Assembly: GCF_011075055.1 (NCBI RefSeq)
Contig: NC_058141.1
Location: 17,927,639-17,991,638, forward strand
Source: Mangifera indica
Taxonomy: Eukaryota > Streptophyta > Magnoliopsida > Sapindales > Anacardiaceae
Direction of reading: 5' to 3'
Length of the DNA stretch: 64,000 nucleotides
This document shows, one piece after another, positions 26,001 through 36,927 of this stretch. How positions within the stretch are numbered: the stretch's first letter is position 1; every line of letters begins with the position of its first letter. A model generated the notes under the pieces. That model worked only from the letters and a program-made list of their open reading frames with translations. It did not search any database and was not told the DNA's origin. The position numbers and the translations under genes were made by a program.

Positions 26001-26001
26001 T
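23001..26001 (-). CDS. TCF25: TCF25-like protein (NULP1 family), 4 exons
   Basis: I join 26001-25819, 25277-24733, 24477-23566 and 23298-23001, giving 645 residues. The N terminus (MSSRLFKKIVKEQEQ) is acidic and Glu/Gln-rich, followed by a poly-lysine block (SKKKKKKKSKESS) near residue 95. The large central part from RYVHSPSYGQAQRAFEAAQ through LEHNKSEAKDWACVREEAF is the helical Tcf25 domain, with the characteristic LFYHPYHLDSLITIADYF and ALFCIDYFALRAGEYAWL segments. In animals and yeast (Rqc1) the family works in the ribosome quality-control complex; TCF25 was first described as a transcriptional repressor. The role in plants is inferred from the family. Exon junction phases are all consistent. 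The C terminus is Asn/Asp/Gly-rich. It is transcribed divergently from the TOC34-type gene, with about 740 bases between the start codons. Confidence 0.93.
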
Positions 26002-26745
26002 TCTTGATTTTTACAAATCAGAAATTAGGTTTTCGCTAATTGTGTGATTTTAATTTATATCACACAAACTACAGAGACAGGAAATATTATGGGGACATAC
26101 ACGTTTCAACTTTATACCTTCGATTCCTATCAATTTCCTCATCTAAACTGTGAGGTATTTGTTATTTTTTGAAATATATAGGTTTTTACAATATTTCCCA
26201 AACTTTGAGGCTTCTCTGCGTATTTTAAAATTAATCCTGTGAATTTAATATTACGATGTGCCTTGGATTTAAGTTTAATGACGTGACAAAAAAACAATCT
26301 AGTGAATTCAAAATTACCGAAACACCCTCACCACGCGTAGTGAAAAATTACAAAACCCACCATGCGACCCAGCGTGTCATGGTTCCAAACCCCCCCTGCG
26401 GACAGTGAAATCACACTTAGCCCCCCACCACGCAGCCCCTGGTTACCTGCACTGTTTGAAAATTTGCAAAAGCACCCAGGCTCCAGCTCTTCTTGGGCGG
26501 AAAAAACAAATATAAGTTCGATAAGGTACCGAAAAGAAGAAAGAAGATAAAGGCTCTGTCTCAGTTTCAATCCCACCCCACCGGAAGAGGTAACAGATCA
26601 AGCCAAAGAGGTAAGTTAGAGATTACACTAATTTTCGGGGTTTAGGGTTTAGGTTTTTGAGTTAGATTGATTTTTTGAAGGGTTTATCTAATTGGTCCTT
26701 TTGCATTTTGCTTTTGCTCTTTCTTTTAATTCTAGATAAACATTA
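26002..26745. promoter_or_regulatory. Divergent promoter region between TCF25-like and TOC34-like genes
   Basis: 744 bases separate the two start codons. The right part holds the TOC34 leader with a probable 5'-UTR intron, donor AAAGAG|GTAAGTT at 26611 and acceptor TTCTAG at 26735. The remaining region of about 560 bases must serve both genes. No specific transcription-factor site is assigned. Confidence 0.6.
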
Positions 26746-29593
26746 ATGGGGTCCCTTCTAATTCGTGAATGGACTGGGTTTCAACAGTTTCCTTCTGCAA
26801 CTCAGAACAAACTTATCGAATTACTGGCCAAATTAAAGCAGGAGGTTTAGTTTCCTTTCTTTAGGTTTGTTAATCCCTTAGTCGTTAATTTATAGTGTTA
26901 ATTAATTTTACATTCTCGTTACTAATTCCAGAATGTGAACACGTTGACAATACTTGTTATGGGCAAAGGCGGTGTTGGAAAATCTTCAACTGTTAATTCA
27001 CTCATTGGGGAACGAGCTGTCACTGTTAATTCTTTCCAGGCATACCTTAAATTCACTTATCTTGCGGATTAGCTGGTTTTCGGTATTCTTATGTCTTTGC
27101 TTATTTTGACGTTCTGTCTTCTGTGCACCTTGCAGTCAGAAGCTCTGAGACCAGTAATTGTTTCACGCACCAAGGGAGGATTCACATTAAACATAATTGA
27201 CACCCCGGGGCTTGTAGAAGCTGGTTATGTTAGTTACCAAGCTCTTGAGTTGATAAAAGGGTTAGTTTTGGAGTGTCATGAAAAGTTTTTACATACCATA
27301 CAATTTATATCTATGTGTGAAGTTTTGAATTGTGTGATTGAAATGTGATTATACTGTGTTCAACAATGGGAAGTTTCAATGCAGGTTTCTATTGAATAAG
27401 ACCATAGATGTTCTGCTCTATGTGGACCGTTTGGATGCATATAGAGTGGATGACTTGGATAAGCAAATTATTAAGGCTATAACTGGAACTTTTGGCAAGC
27501 AAATATGGCGCAGAAGTTTGCTTGTCCTCACTCATGCCCAACTTTCCCCACCTGATGAATTGAATTATGATTTTTATTGCTCTAAACGTTCTGAGGCTCT
27601 ACTAAAGACTATTCGACTTGGAGCTGGGATTAGGAAGCAAGAGTTTGAGGTACATTTTCTATTTAACACTTTAGTGATGTAAAATATGTTTTTTTTTTTT
27701 CCAAGAAATACAACAAGACTGATGCGGAGCAATAAACTAACCTTTTCTCTCATTGGCAAGAGACAACATATTGGATATGCTTCATGTCTTGAAATGTTAT
27801 GAAACTAGCAAGTGACAGAGCTTTTGTTACTTATTTTTCATATAACAGAAATGGAGGTATGTTCTTTGAGTGGCAGGTAGAGATTGAGAGAGGTTGGTTA
27901 TTATTATAATACTGGCTTGTTTGAAAGAACTTTTATTATTGAATTTGATTTATCACAAAAAGACTTCCGTTGGGGCTATAGATGATTTTTCTAAGACTAG
28001 GCATAAAATTATTGCTATAACTTCAAGGCATGGGTGGTCAAACCTGCCTTGTTGAGGAATTTGTCTCCGTTCACTTCTTTTCCCTGGGTTTGAGGAAAAG
28101 CATCCTTAAGGACAAGATAATCCAGTTCTTGAGAGTTTACACAATAATATAAACCACATAGATGTTGGATTATGGATTACTCAGTTTTTACTCTGGAAAT
28201 TATATGTAGTGTATGGAAAAAGCATGCTAAATATGAATCGTTGCACTGACAAATGAGTCTTAAAAATTAGGTATACCCTTTTTTCATTGTTTTCTAGGTT
28301 CAATATACTAGAACTGCAAACACTAGAAAGGTAAAATGGGATATATGTTTTTTTATCCATTATGTTATGGTAGCTTTTAAAAAAGAGTAAAACATGCAAT
28401 AGATCATTTCACCCTTGCAGTCTTGGATTCATATATTTTGGTTTGTCTATAAAGTGAATGACCAGAATGGTAAGTTATTGTTCCATACTCATATATGCTC
28501 TGTTATGATTTTTATAACGATATTACAGTATTGAAAAAACTGAGTTACCTGCATTTTAAGTTTTTGTTTTGTTGACATGGGTTGTAGTTATTGCCTTGTG
28601 GAACAAAAATTGTTTTTGTCCATTATCTGGATAGTCATGCATGTGATTTATTGTTAATTTTTATGATATGTTTCTAAAACCCATTATACAAAAGTTTTTT
28701 TTTTTTTTTAATGTAATGCAAAGCATTTTGAATTGTGAAATTCTGGAGACATGTATCCATTGTATCTGATATTTAGGGATAGAATGAAGGAAATTTTGAA
28801 CTTTTTGATCTAGATTTTTATTGAATTTTGAATTTGGAAGCATGAGATGAATATATTCTGACTGATGACTAATTATGCCTCTGATAAACCTGGGAAAGCA
28901 TTTGATTAAGTTTCAACAAGTTTGTGGTTCATAGATTGAATGTGTTCTACATAGGAGGATTGTCATTCGTTAGTTCATAATTGCATTTGAAATATTTTTT
29001 ATCTTGGTTCATGATTGAATGCCTTCTGCATAGAAGAATTGTCATCTTATTTCAACATTTAATTATTTTTATGAAAGTGTTGCTACATTAATTTGTATAT
29101 TTGCCTCTGACGTTTGCAGCATTTTGCTATACCTGCTGTATTGGTTGAGAATAGTGGTAGATGCAATAAAAATGAGAGTGATGAGAAGGTTCAGTTTCTG
29201 TGCACTCTTATTGATCATTTTGTCACATGTTTGAGTGCCTCGAGTATTTATGGATTACTCGTTTTAATGCCAGATTCTTCCAAATGGTGAAGCTTGGGTT
29301 GCAAACTTGATAAAAATAATCACAGACGTTGCCACAAATAAGAGCAAACCTGTTATTGTTGACAAGAAGTTGATTGATGGGTCCAGCTCAGATGATAAGG
29401 GGAAATTGTTGATTCCTGTCATTCTTGGACTTCAGGTAAACCTTAAAGGGTTTCTTAACTTGATGTCTCCGTTGAGCAAGCTTGACAAACATATTTCTTT
29501 ATACTATGTCATTTCATGTTTCAGTGGTTTATCTTGAAATGGATTGAACGAGCAATTAAAGATGACATTGCGAGGGAGAAAAGGGGTTTCTGA
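26746..29593 (+). CDS. TOC34: TOC34-type chloroplast protein-import GTPase, 7 exons
   Basis: Outer-envelope preprotein receptor of the TOC complex; binds transit peptides in a GTP-regulated way and works with TOC159 and TOC75. I join 26746-26844, 26932-27039, 27136-27260, 27385-27649, 29120-29188, 29274-29435 and 29525-29593, giving 298 residues, the family length. The N terminus GSLLIREWTGFQQFP is typical. The P-loop GKGGVGKSS is at residues 44-52, SRTKGGF at 79-85, DTPG at 91-94 and YVDRLDAYRVD follows. The C-terminal hydrophobic anchor (LLIPVILGLQWFILKW) identifies a tail-anchored TOC34 rather than TOC159. The second intron starts with GC instead of GT (CAG|GCATAC at 27040); the reading frame and family alignment both require this junction. 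Intron 4 is long, about 1.5 kb. Confidence 0.95.
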
Positions 29594-30162
29594 AAACTGC
29601 ATGACAGTTGTCAGGGCAAGATCAAGTTGCAATCATGGCCTTTCAATGGTTCTTTATTCAGAGCTGCTTCTGAATATTTTGTGTATTTTAACCTTTGGTT
29701 TTCTGTGATGCTCAAATTAAGCTAAGATTCTGCAAGAGTTATTGATAGCTGTTCACTTTAAAAGCAGGAGCTTATTTCATGGGATATCAGATAATAGAGT
29801 TATGTTTGGATTTGTCATATGTCATGGTTTGTGCTAGCATTCTGTAATTCTTTTATTTGATGTCTTTCCTTTTGGCTCTTACGCTGATATCACTTTTTAT
29901 TTTCTAAGTTGTTTGTTGCCATGCCAACATTAACATGGTCTTTGTGACAATGTTCATGGGCATATCAGGAGTGAAATCAGAGGTGGTGATACTGTATGAA
30001 GTTTGAAGCATTATTATTATGATAGGTTGTGACAGTATTTCCTCAGGCCAACAAACGCATGCTCGATCAAACCTAGTTCCCCCACCTATGCATGCTAAAG
30101 ATAATATGTGTCACCTCCTTGGTGGACCCTGATGTGTGCTTTTAAATATGAGAAAGGGCTGT
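29594..30162. other. 3' flank of the TOC34-like gene up to the tandem-repeat boundary
   Basis: Presumed 3' untranslated region and spacer. At 30163 the sequence becomes homologous to 41263 and 57813, marking the first unit of the tandem triplication. No gene was seen. Confidence 0.6.
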
Positions 30163-30379
30163 GAGCAGCCTTCTATCCATCTCAAGCTTGGCAGTCATAC
30201 GTTGTAGCTGTTTCTCTTCCTTTCTGCGAAGATTGCGGAGACTTGAAAGAACTGAGGCAGGGCGAGAGAAGGGGGACCGGTGAGTGGAAGCTTTTTATAC
30301 TGTCGATTCCATGTCAGTGGATTCGAGCTTATCATTAAGCACACCACTTCAGGCTGATACAATCATTGTTGACAGCGCA

Positions 30380-31194
30380 AGCATGGTGAAAATAATAATA
30401 AAAAACACGTACACTAATTATTAGTTAAATTAAAGCTTATTATCATAATATTTTTAAAATCAAATTAATGGTTGGATTAGTTATTTTATTGTTTTGAGAT
30501 TTGATCAATTTAATTATATAACTAATCGATATAATTTATTATTAAATTATTATATATTTTTTAAATAATATTAAATATTTATTATTTTTTAAACATAAAA
30601 TATATGAAACATATAAAATATAATTTTAAAAATATTAATTAAATAATTAATATTCTATTACATAAATAAAAAAATTAATTATTAATTTAATTAAGCTCTT
30701 ATAAATTATAATTCTTTACAGTTTAATAATATAAAAATGGTATAATATTATATAAATTTAATTTTATTGATTTTAAATAATTTTTTTTAACAAATTTATT
30801 AAATTTAACTGAATTTTAAATAAATTAATATTTTTATTTATACCGAATCAGATTATAACACTAAACCAGATTATAAATTGATTTATATTTTAACAATCAA
30901 ACTGATATATCTCGTTTTGTTTTTAAAGCACTGATTAGAACCCATGCCAGAGAGAGATCAAGTAACTGGCATTGAAGAAGCAGTAGGTCCCAATGATGAT
31001 TAGAAGTCAGCTGTGATTAACAATGGGGAGCCACCACTACCACCACCATGCAGAAAGAGGTATTAATAAATCGTTGTTCATCATGGCATGCGAAAAAAAG
31101 TAGAATTTCAGAAAAGAAGCCCTCAGTTGGACCTTGCTAATCCGCTATTTATATCCTCTTACATCTTGAGCAGAAAGAGTACAATAACATCAAC
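30380..31194. promoter_or_regulatory. AT-rich upstream region of the intact DUF1295 gene
   Basis: About 800 bases of AT-rich DNA followed by a leader-like stretch from roughly 30940. Homologous, partly deleted versions occur at 41495-42165 and 58035-58776 in the other units. No defined promoter element is assigned. Confidence 0.4.
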
Positions 31195-32420
31195 ATGGGT
31201 CGTAACTTAAAGAATGCAGTCATTGCGTTAGTCACTCCCCTTCCTTCCATACTCTTTTATCTGTCATTTCTTAATCACTATAATCAATCTCTTACTACTC
31301 AACCTGTGTGGCCATGGTGCTATTACCACCCTCTTCTTTTATGCAATATTTTCTTCCTCTTCAACGTCAATGTTCTCTTCTGGGTCATCAGTCACATTCA
31401 GAATAGCCACTGGGTCCGTCCTTTCACCCCTTCCATTCTTTCTTTTTGAATCATATCTTTTCTCAATTAACTAATTTATTGTTATTTTTGTGTGAATGAA
31501 GATGATCGATTTGTACTGGACAGTTATACCAGTAATGCTCGTTCATTACTTCGCAACACACCCATTGGGACAGTATAACCATTGGAGGTCAACAATAGTG
31601 ATAATATTGACATGGGTGTGGAGTGTGAGGCTGACTCATAACTACTTCAGGCGTGAAAATTGGCAGTGGGGTGCCAGGGAAGACTGGCGGTTCACGGATA
31701 TGCGCGCTCAGTATGGCAAACACTGGTGGTGGGTTTCCTTCTTTGCTGTCTACTTTTCTCAACAGGTGAATCCAAGTTATATGTCTCCGTTGCAAATTTG
31801 TACACTCCCTTAACCTAAAATATAGAGTTTTCTGAACTTGGATAAATGCTAGACGAAATGCCTTAACGAGCTCTCAATTGTTATGTTATATTCTCCAAGA
31901 ATTTTTGGTGTATATTCCTTACACTTAAACACCTTTGCAGGTATTTCTGATTGGAGTGTGCTTGCCATTGTATGTTGTGCATTCGGTTGACAAGCCATTG
32001 AATATATGGGATTTTGTTGCTGTAGTGGTCTGTGTGTGTGGCATAGTTATTGCTTACTTTGCTGACACGCAACTCTATGAATTTGTAACGAGAAATAACA
32101 AGCTGAAAGAGCTTGGAAAGCCCGTGGTTCTTAACCTTGACAGGGGACTATGGTGCTATTCAAGGCATCCAAATTACTTTGGGGAGCAGTTGTGGTGGTG
32201 GGGATTGGTTGTATTTGCATGGAACCTGGGTCATGGATGGACATTTGTTGGCGCACTCATCAATAGCATGTGCTTGGCATACGTGACAATACTTGTTGAA
32301 GAGCGGATGCTAAAACAAGAGTACAGAGCTGAAGCCTATAGGCTTTATCAGAAGACAACATCGGTTTGGATACCTTGGTTCAACTCATCGGCTACGGGAG
32401 AGAAGCAGAAGAGTGTTTGA
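31195..32420 (+). CDS. DUF1295 / steroid 5-alpha-reductase-like membrane protein, intact copy
   Basis: I join 31195-31413, 31502-31765 and 31941-32420, giving 320 residues. The protein is highly hydrophobic with several membrane segments. It carries the family's conserved motifs RLTHNYFRRENWQWGAREDW, VFLIGVCLPLYVVHSV, GLWCYSRHPNYFGEQLWWWG and a C-terminal KTTSVWIPWF. This is the DUF1295 family, related to steroid 5-alpha reductases and isoprenylcysteine methyltransferases; the substrate in plants is not established, and activity on lipids or sterols in the endoplasmic reticulum is inference. The first intron is only 88 bases with a weak donor (TGG|GTCCGT) and an AAG acceptor, but the same junction appears in all three copies. 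A phosphatase gene follows in the same orientation, as in units 2 and, from memory, in Arabidopsis (At2g46890, At2g46880). Confidence 0.9.
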
Positions 32421-33244
32421 CTTGATTCTTGGTGTTAAACTTGAAGGGTATCCTTATCTGTGCATTGTCCAATTTGTTCAGTTTCTAGCTTTCTATGTCC
32501 TTGTTTATGTACTTGTACGGTTTATTTGAACGAAGTTGCACGGGTACTATATTGTGTGTAGCCAATTAGGAAAGTGTAGAAATTGTATAAAATCGTTCTT
32601 CGTTTGGTAGTAGTGTCTTCTTTTTATATGTACTGTGAAATGTTATATAAGGGTGGAGGCTTGAAATTTCAATGGGATCTACCTTTTTATCTATTCGTCT
32701 CTGGCATTTTATTTACTGCAAAAGTTATTCCTGTACTATGAATGCTGGAGCAAAAATATTGGGCTGAGTGCAGTGGAATTTGAGTAGCTATTTTGAGTAT
32801 TACGTTAATGTCATTCTAATTCAAAATGCAACGGGGCAGCGTAATTGAGCTGTCCTAATTTGTTCTGTGCTTTTGGCGCTTGAAGTAATAGTTTTAGGAG
32901 CATTAATCATGTATTGTAATTGACAAGCTTTGCAACTTTATGACGAAAGTCGGACAATGGAAATATTCTATTGCTAGGGGGGATCTGGGTATTACAATCT
33001 TAAGTTACATGGACAGGAAACTAGATTGTGGGCTGTGTGTGTATGTCAGATTTGTCTGGCCTGGCCTCCATATCTCAATGGCATGGGAACATTGCTCGAT
33101 CCCAATGGTGTTTTGTGCACGTTTATGTGTTGATATTAATGATCTAAAAGCATGTATGAAGAATTCAAATGTACCAAAAACTTCTAAAAAACAGAAAAAA
33201 AACTCTCTTATGTTATCAATACTCTTAAAATAAATAGCTTAAAC

Positions 33245-34330
33245 TCATACAAATCGAACAGATTATATATCTAGAATAATAATTCTAATCTTATTCGGCT
33301 GCCTACCCAGGTGGAGAATATTTTAGAACATCTTGAAAATTTCCTTGCATATTCTTTGGATGCCCTTTGTCATGTTGTTTCACGAACTTCATGCCTAACA
33401 CATAATGCAATTATCTTTCTAAGAAATTAATAGCGTAGATGTAGCTCTACTATGCAAGTTATAGCATCAAAAAACATTGTTTCCGAGCATATTGTCTTCA
33501 ACCTTCTTTCACCATTTCCAAGCCTAAGACTCGATTGTTTGGTCTCTCTTGTTCTAATAAAGTTATGATGTCTTTTATCAATCATAGCTTTGACTTTTTT
33601 ACCACCCATACATATGAGTGATCAAGGATACATACATTGACTTATAAGGTGCAAAACTTGTGGGGAATTGAAAAGTTGTAAGCTTCGAAGCATGATCTTT
33701 TGCATCCCTTTTCGTATTATACTCTTTGGAGAAGGTTCAACACTCACTCTTTGGAGAAAACTTAACACATGGAGTCACAACTAGTCTTGCAACTATTGTC
33801 TCGTAAATTGCTTAGTTCATCTTCATTTCTCTTAACCCCATTTATATCTCTATAATTTGAGTTTGATGTTATGTTAATTATTGATTATTTTTTTCTCAAT
33901 ATCTTAATCTCACTTTAGTATCTACTATCATAATCTTAAAGAATTGATAAGTAAATGGTTTTATTTAAAACAGTGTGGTCCTAGATTTGACTCTATATAA
34001 ATCTAATAATACATTTATGTACATAAAAGAACTCATAAAAGAAATATACAAAGAGAAAACTTTCTTACATAATTAAACTCTCAAAATAATACAAAATTTA
34101 AAATTAATAAAAACTAACACTAAGTAGCTTTATATAAAAGTTTATAAATAGATTTGATGCGGTCCAAATCTATACAAATCCAACAGATTGAATGATTAGG
34201 ACTAATAATATTAGAATAAGAATTTTATTCCTATTATATTCCCTATTTGAGTGAGAAATATTCTTGGCCATCTTGAAATGTTCTCATACTCTTTGTATCC
34301 AAATTGTCCATCACAGATTTTTGATGCTCT
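33245..34330. repeat. Pair of diverged direct repeats, about 0.92 kb apart
   Basis: Sequence from about 33245 (ACAAATCGAACAGATT... GAACATCTTGAAAATTTCC... CTTTGGATGCCCTTTGTCATG) resembles that from about 34168 (ACAAATCCAACAGATTG... GCCATCTTGAAATGTTCTC... CTTTGTATCCAAATTGTCCATC). The same pair recurs in units 2 and 3. It may be a degenerate pair of long terminal repeats or an old tandem duplication; I cannot decide. Confidence 0.45.
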
Positions 34331-34634
34331 TTGCATCTAAGTCTCTCTAGATTGGTCCAGAAGGTCCCTTGAATTCAGACTTTTATAACACAAGCTATTT
34401 GATGAGGTACATAGGGCTTAACCAAGCTGCATACATTTTATCTGTCTATTGTTTTCTCATATTGTTCTTACAGTACTCTTTATCTGTGCAAATCTGATGT
34501 GCTAGCATATTACAGTCCTAAATTCCTAATCATATATCGCAACAAGGCAAATGAGAATAATTATCTTTTTGTTTTGTCAAAGCGTTCATCACAGCCATAT
34601 AATTTCAGTGAATGAGACACTCACAACTTGATGA

Positions 34635-34694
34635 ACATATCCATGTGCTGAAATGAATGCATGCACATATCCATGTGCTGAAATGAATGCATGC
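34635..34694. repeat. 30-bp tandem duplication, unit 1 only
   Basis: Two exact adjacent copies (34635-34664 and 34665-34694) of a 30-base segment containing CCATGTGCTGAAATGAATGC. Unit 2 has a single copy at the matching place, near 46225. Confidence 0.9.
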
Positions 34695-36167
34695 ATTTGC
34701 AGTTGCCACTGACAGAGCCAAACCAACAAGATAAGTCAAGGTCATCGGCAATTTGTATTAGTGTATGATGTTATGTGTCACCGTCGCTTCTGGGGTCTTT
34801 CACGATGGAGGACCAATATAATTGAAAAGAAACGGGGACTTCGTTTCGTTTTATGTCATGTCATCATTATTTTTCTTATGCAGTAACCCTGTTTAAACCA
34901 GACCTGTTTCTGGTCTGTTCTGTGATTAACCAGGGTGTTAGGCTGAGCATAGTTTTCTTCGTCTCCATGTGCAATAATGTCTAATGTCATACCACGACTT
35001 TTATTTCTTGCATAGTTGCAATCCTTGTAGTTGAAGAGTTAAATGTGCTCCATGGTGTAGCTGCAACACGCAGGCTTGACTGATCGGGTTAAAAATCTGC
35101 AGAGGATTAATTAATTAAGCTTTTTAGCATCAATAAAATTATTCCTGTAAATAAATTATATAATTTTTTATATATAAATTGAAATAATATTTTATAATTG
35201 AGTGATATAATTATTTATTTTTTCTCTCATTTTAAAATTATTTAATTAAAAACAAATATATCAAATTTTATATATATATATATATATATACACTTTAAAC
35301 AAAACGTGGGCAGGTTTGATTGAGTAATGAAAATTTATCCGTTGAAAGAGAATATGCAAAGTGACCAAGGGTGTTGGGCCGCCGTCGGTAATGTTCGTCT
35401 TGGTCATGGCCCATGAGTCACAACATTGCTACTGTATTCAACTGAAAAATTAATACATTGTCCAAACTCAAGACCCACCCCTGAAAAAATACTGATAAAA
35501 TTATGGAATAAAAATATTTAAACCTTTCCCACCCCTCGAATTTTTAAATTATAATTTTTATCCAAAAATATCTCAAATAATGTTAAGCATACATATTTTT
35601 ATATATAAAATAAATATAATTAAATATTAATTTATTTTTAATTTAAATTTATTTAATTATATATGATATTATATATATATATATATATATATATTTAAAT
35701 TGTATATGTATAATTTTGTAACCCATAAAAATAATAAAAAAGCATAAACATCAATTACCATCCTAAAATTTTGAAATTAAACTGCCAACATTGAACCACC
35801 GGATGGTACAAAAGTGTGATCTTATCACACTCTACTTGAATGATGCTATTTTGTTGACTTTGATAGTTAAGATCACACTTTTTCAAGCATGGTTTGAGCC
35901 AAATGACATTCAAAAAAAGACATTATCTAATTGAAATGCACATTTTTAGGTGTCAGATGGTTAAGATCACACGGGTGCTACCAACAAGATTAGCATTGAT
36001 TGCTAGTTCGATTATTAAATCTCATAAATAATAACTAGAGTTACATTTGAAAAATATGATATGATCAGATTTTATAATATCGTATCTTAGTTGATACGAT
36101 TTAACAAAATCACATCTTTCTAGTGTGATTCCATCATATATCCATTGGTTATTGGTTATTACTTTTA

Positions 36168-36652
36168 GGGGTCATTTGATCGGCGATTTTTAAAAATTAT
36201 TTTAGTAATCTATCTTTTATTATTTACATTATTTTGTTTGGTTTATCAATAATAAAATATTACAGTAATATTTTATTATCAATGCTAACGTGAGAGGTAA
36301 TATATGCGGTAATCTGATTACTACTTTTACCTTAGGTATTAAAATATTACCAAAATAATTTTGATTTTATTATAATTATATTATTATTTATTAATTTTTA
36401 AGACAAAAATAAGTTTATTTTTAATTAATATAACAAATAATATAAAAATATTTAAAAATAATTATATTAAAAAACATTTAAGTAAAATAATTTATTAGTT
36501 TTTTTTTTTACCGTTAACTAAATACATTAATTATTTATATCATTCTTTTTTATCAAATTTTATCAAACGTAGTAATCATTTATACCAAATAATCTATCTT
36601 TAAAATAATCTTCCTATTTTGATAATAATAAATTACTTAAACCAAACACCTC
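36168..36652. mobile_element. Putative MITE of about 485 bp
   Basis: Imperfect inverted termini, GGGGTCATTTGATC on the left and the complement of GAGGTGTTTGGTTTAAG on the right, are flanked on both sides by TTTA. The interior is AT-rich with palindromic stretches such as TATTACAGTAATATTTTATT. It lies in a segment of roughly 1.2 kb present in unit 1 and missing at the matching place in unit 2. The termini are reminiscent of common plant hAT-like MITEs; superfamily assignment is a guess. Confidence 0.5.
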
Positions 36653-36884
36653 TTTAGGGATAATATAGTAATTTTCAAAAGTGAAATACGAATTAAGGCT
36701 TTGGATAAAAATTGTAGTTTAGGAGTCGAAGGGTTAATTTTGAAATATTTTAAGTGAGACATGTCATTTTCTCCGGGATTTCTTCTCAACGGGTATTACA
36801 TTAATGAGTTTGCTCTAGCGTGGTAAAGGATCATTTATGATCTTCGATTTACACTCAAGCCACCTTCTGAATCTGTAGTTGAGA

Positions 36885-36893
36885 TTATAAATA
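36885..36893 (+). promoter_or_regulatory. Candidate TATA box of phosphatase copy 1
   Basis: TTATAAATA lies 35-43 bases before the start codon and is preserved at 47337-47345 before copy 2 in otherwise diverging flanks. A usual spacing would give a very short leader of about 10 bases. This is inference from motif and conservation. Confidence 0.45.
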
Positions 36894-36927
36894 AGCTTGT
36901 TTATGTTCGGCAATCACAGCGTAAAAG

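Larger units (their letters stand above)
32421..36884. other. Long intergenic spacer of unit 1
   Basis: This contains the DUF1295 3' untranslated region (to about 32650), sequence shared with units 2 and 3 up to about 34.6 kb, a diverged internal direct repeat near 33.25 and 34.17 kb, a 30-bp tandem duplication at 34635-34694, TA microsatellites near 35270-35290 and 35670-35692, and a MITE at 36168-36652. Short open frames on both strands show no recognisable family. Confidence 0.6.

Noticed and set aside
26328..26576. Overlapping short frames on both strands in the TCF25/TOC34 divergent promoter
   Set aside because: They are GC-rich leader sequence open by chance; neither resembles a protein family and the region is needed for both promoters.
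33427..33609. 60-codon minus-strand frame in the unit 1 spacer
   Set aside because: No ATG-supported homologous frame of equal length persists in units 2 and 3, so coding is unlikely.
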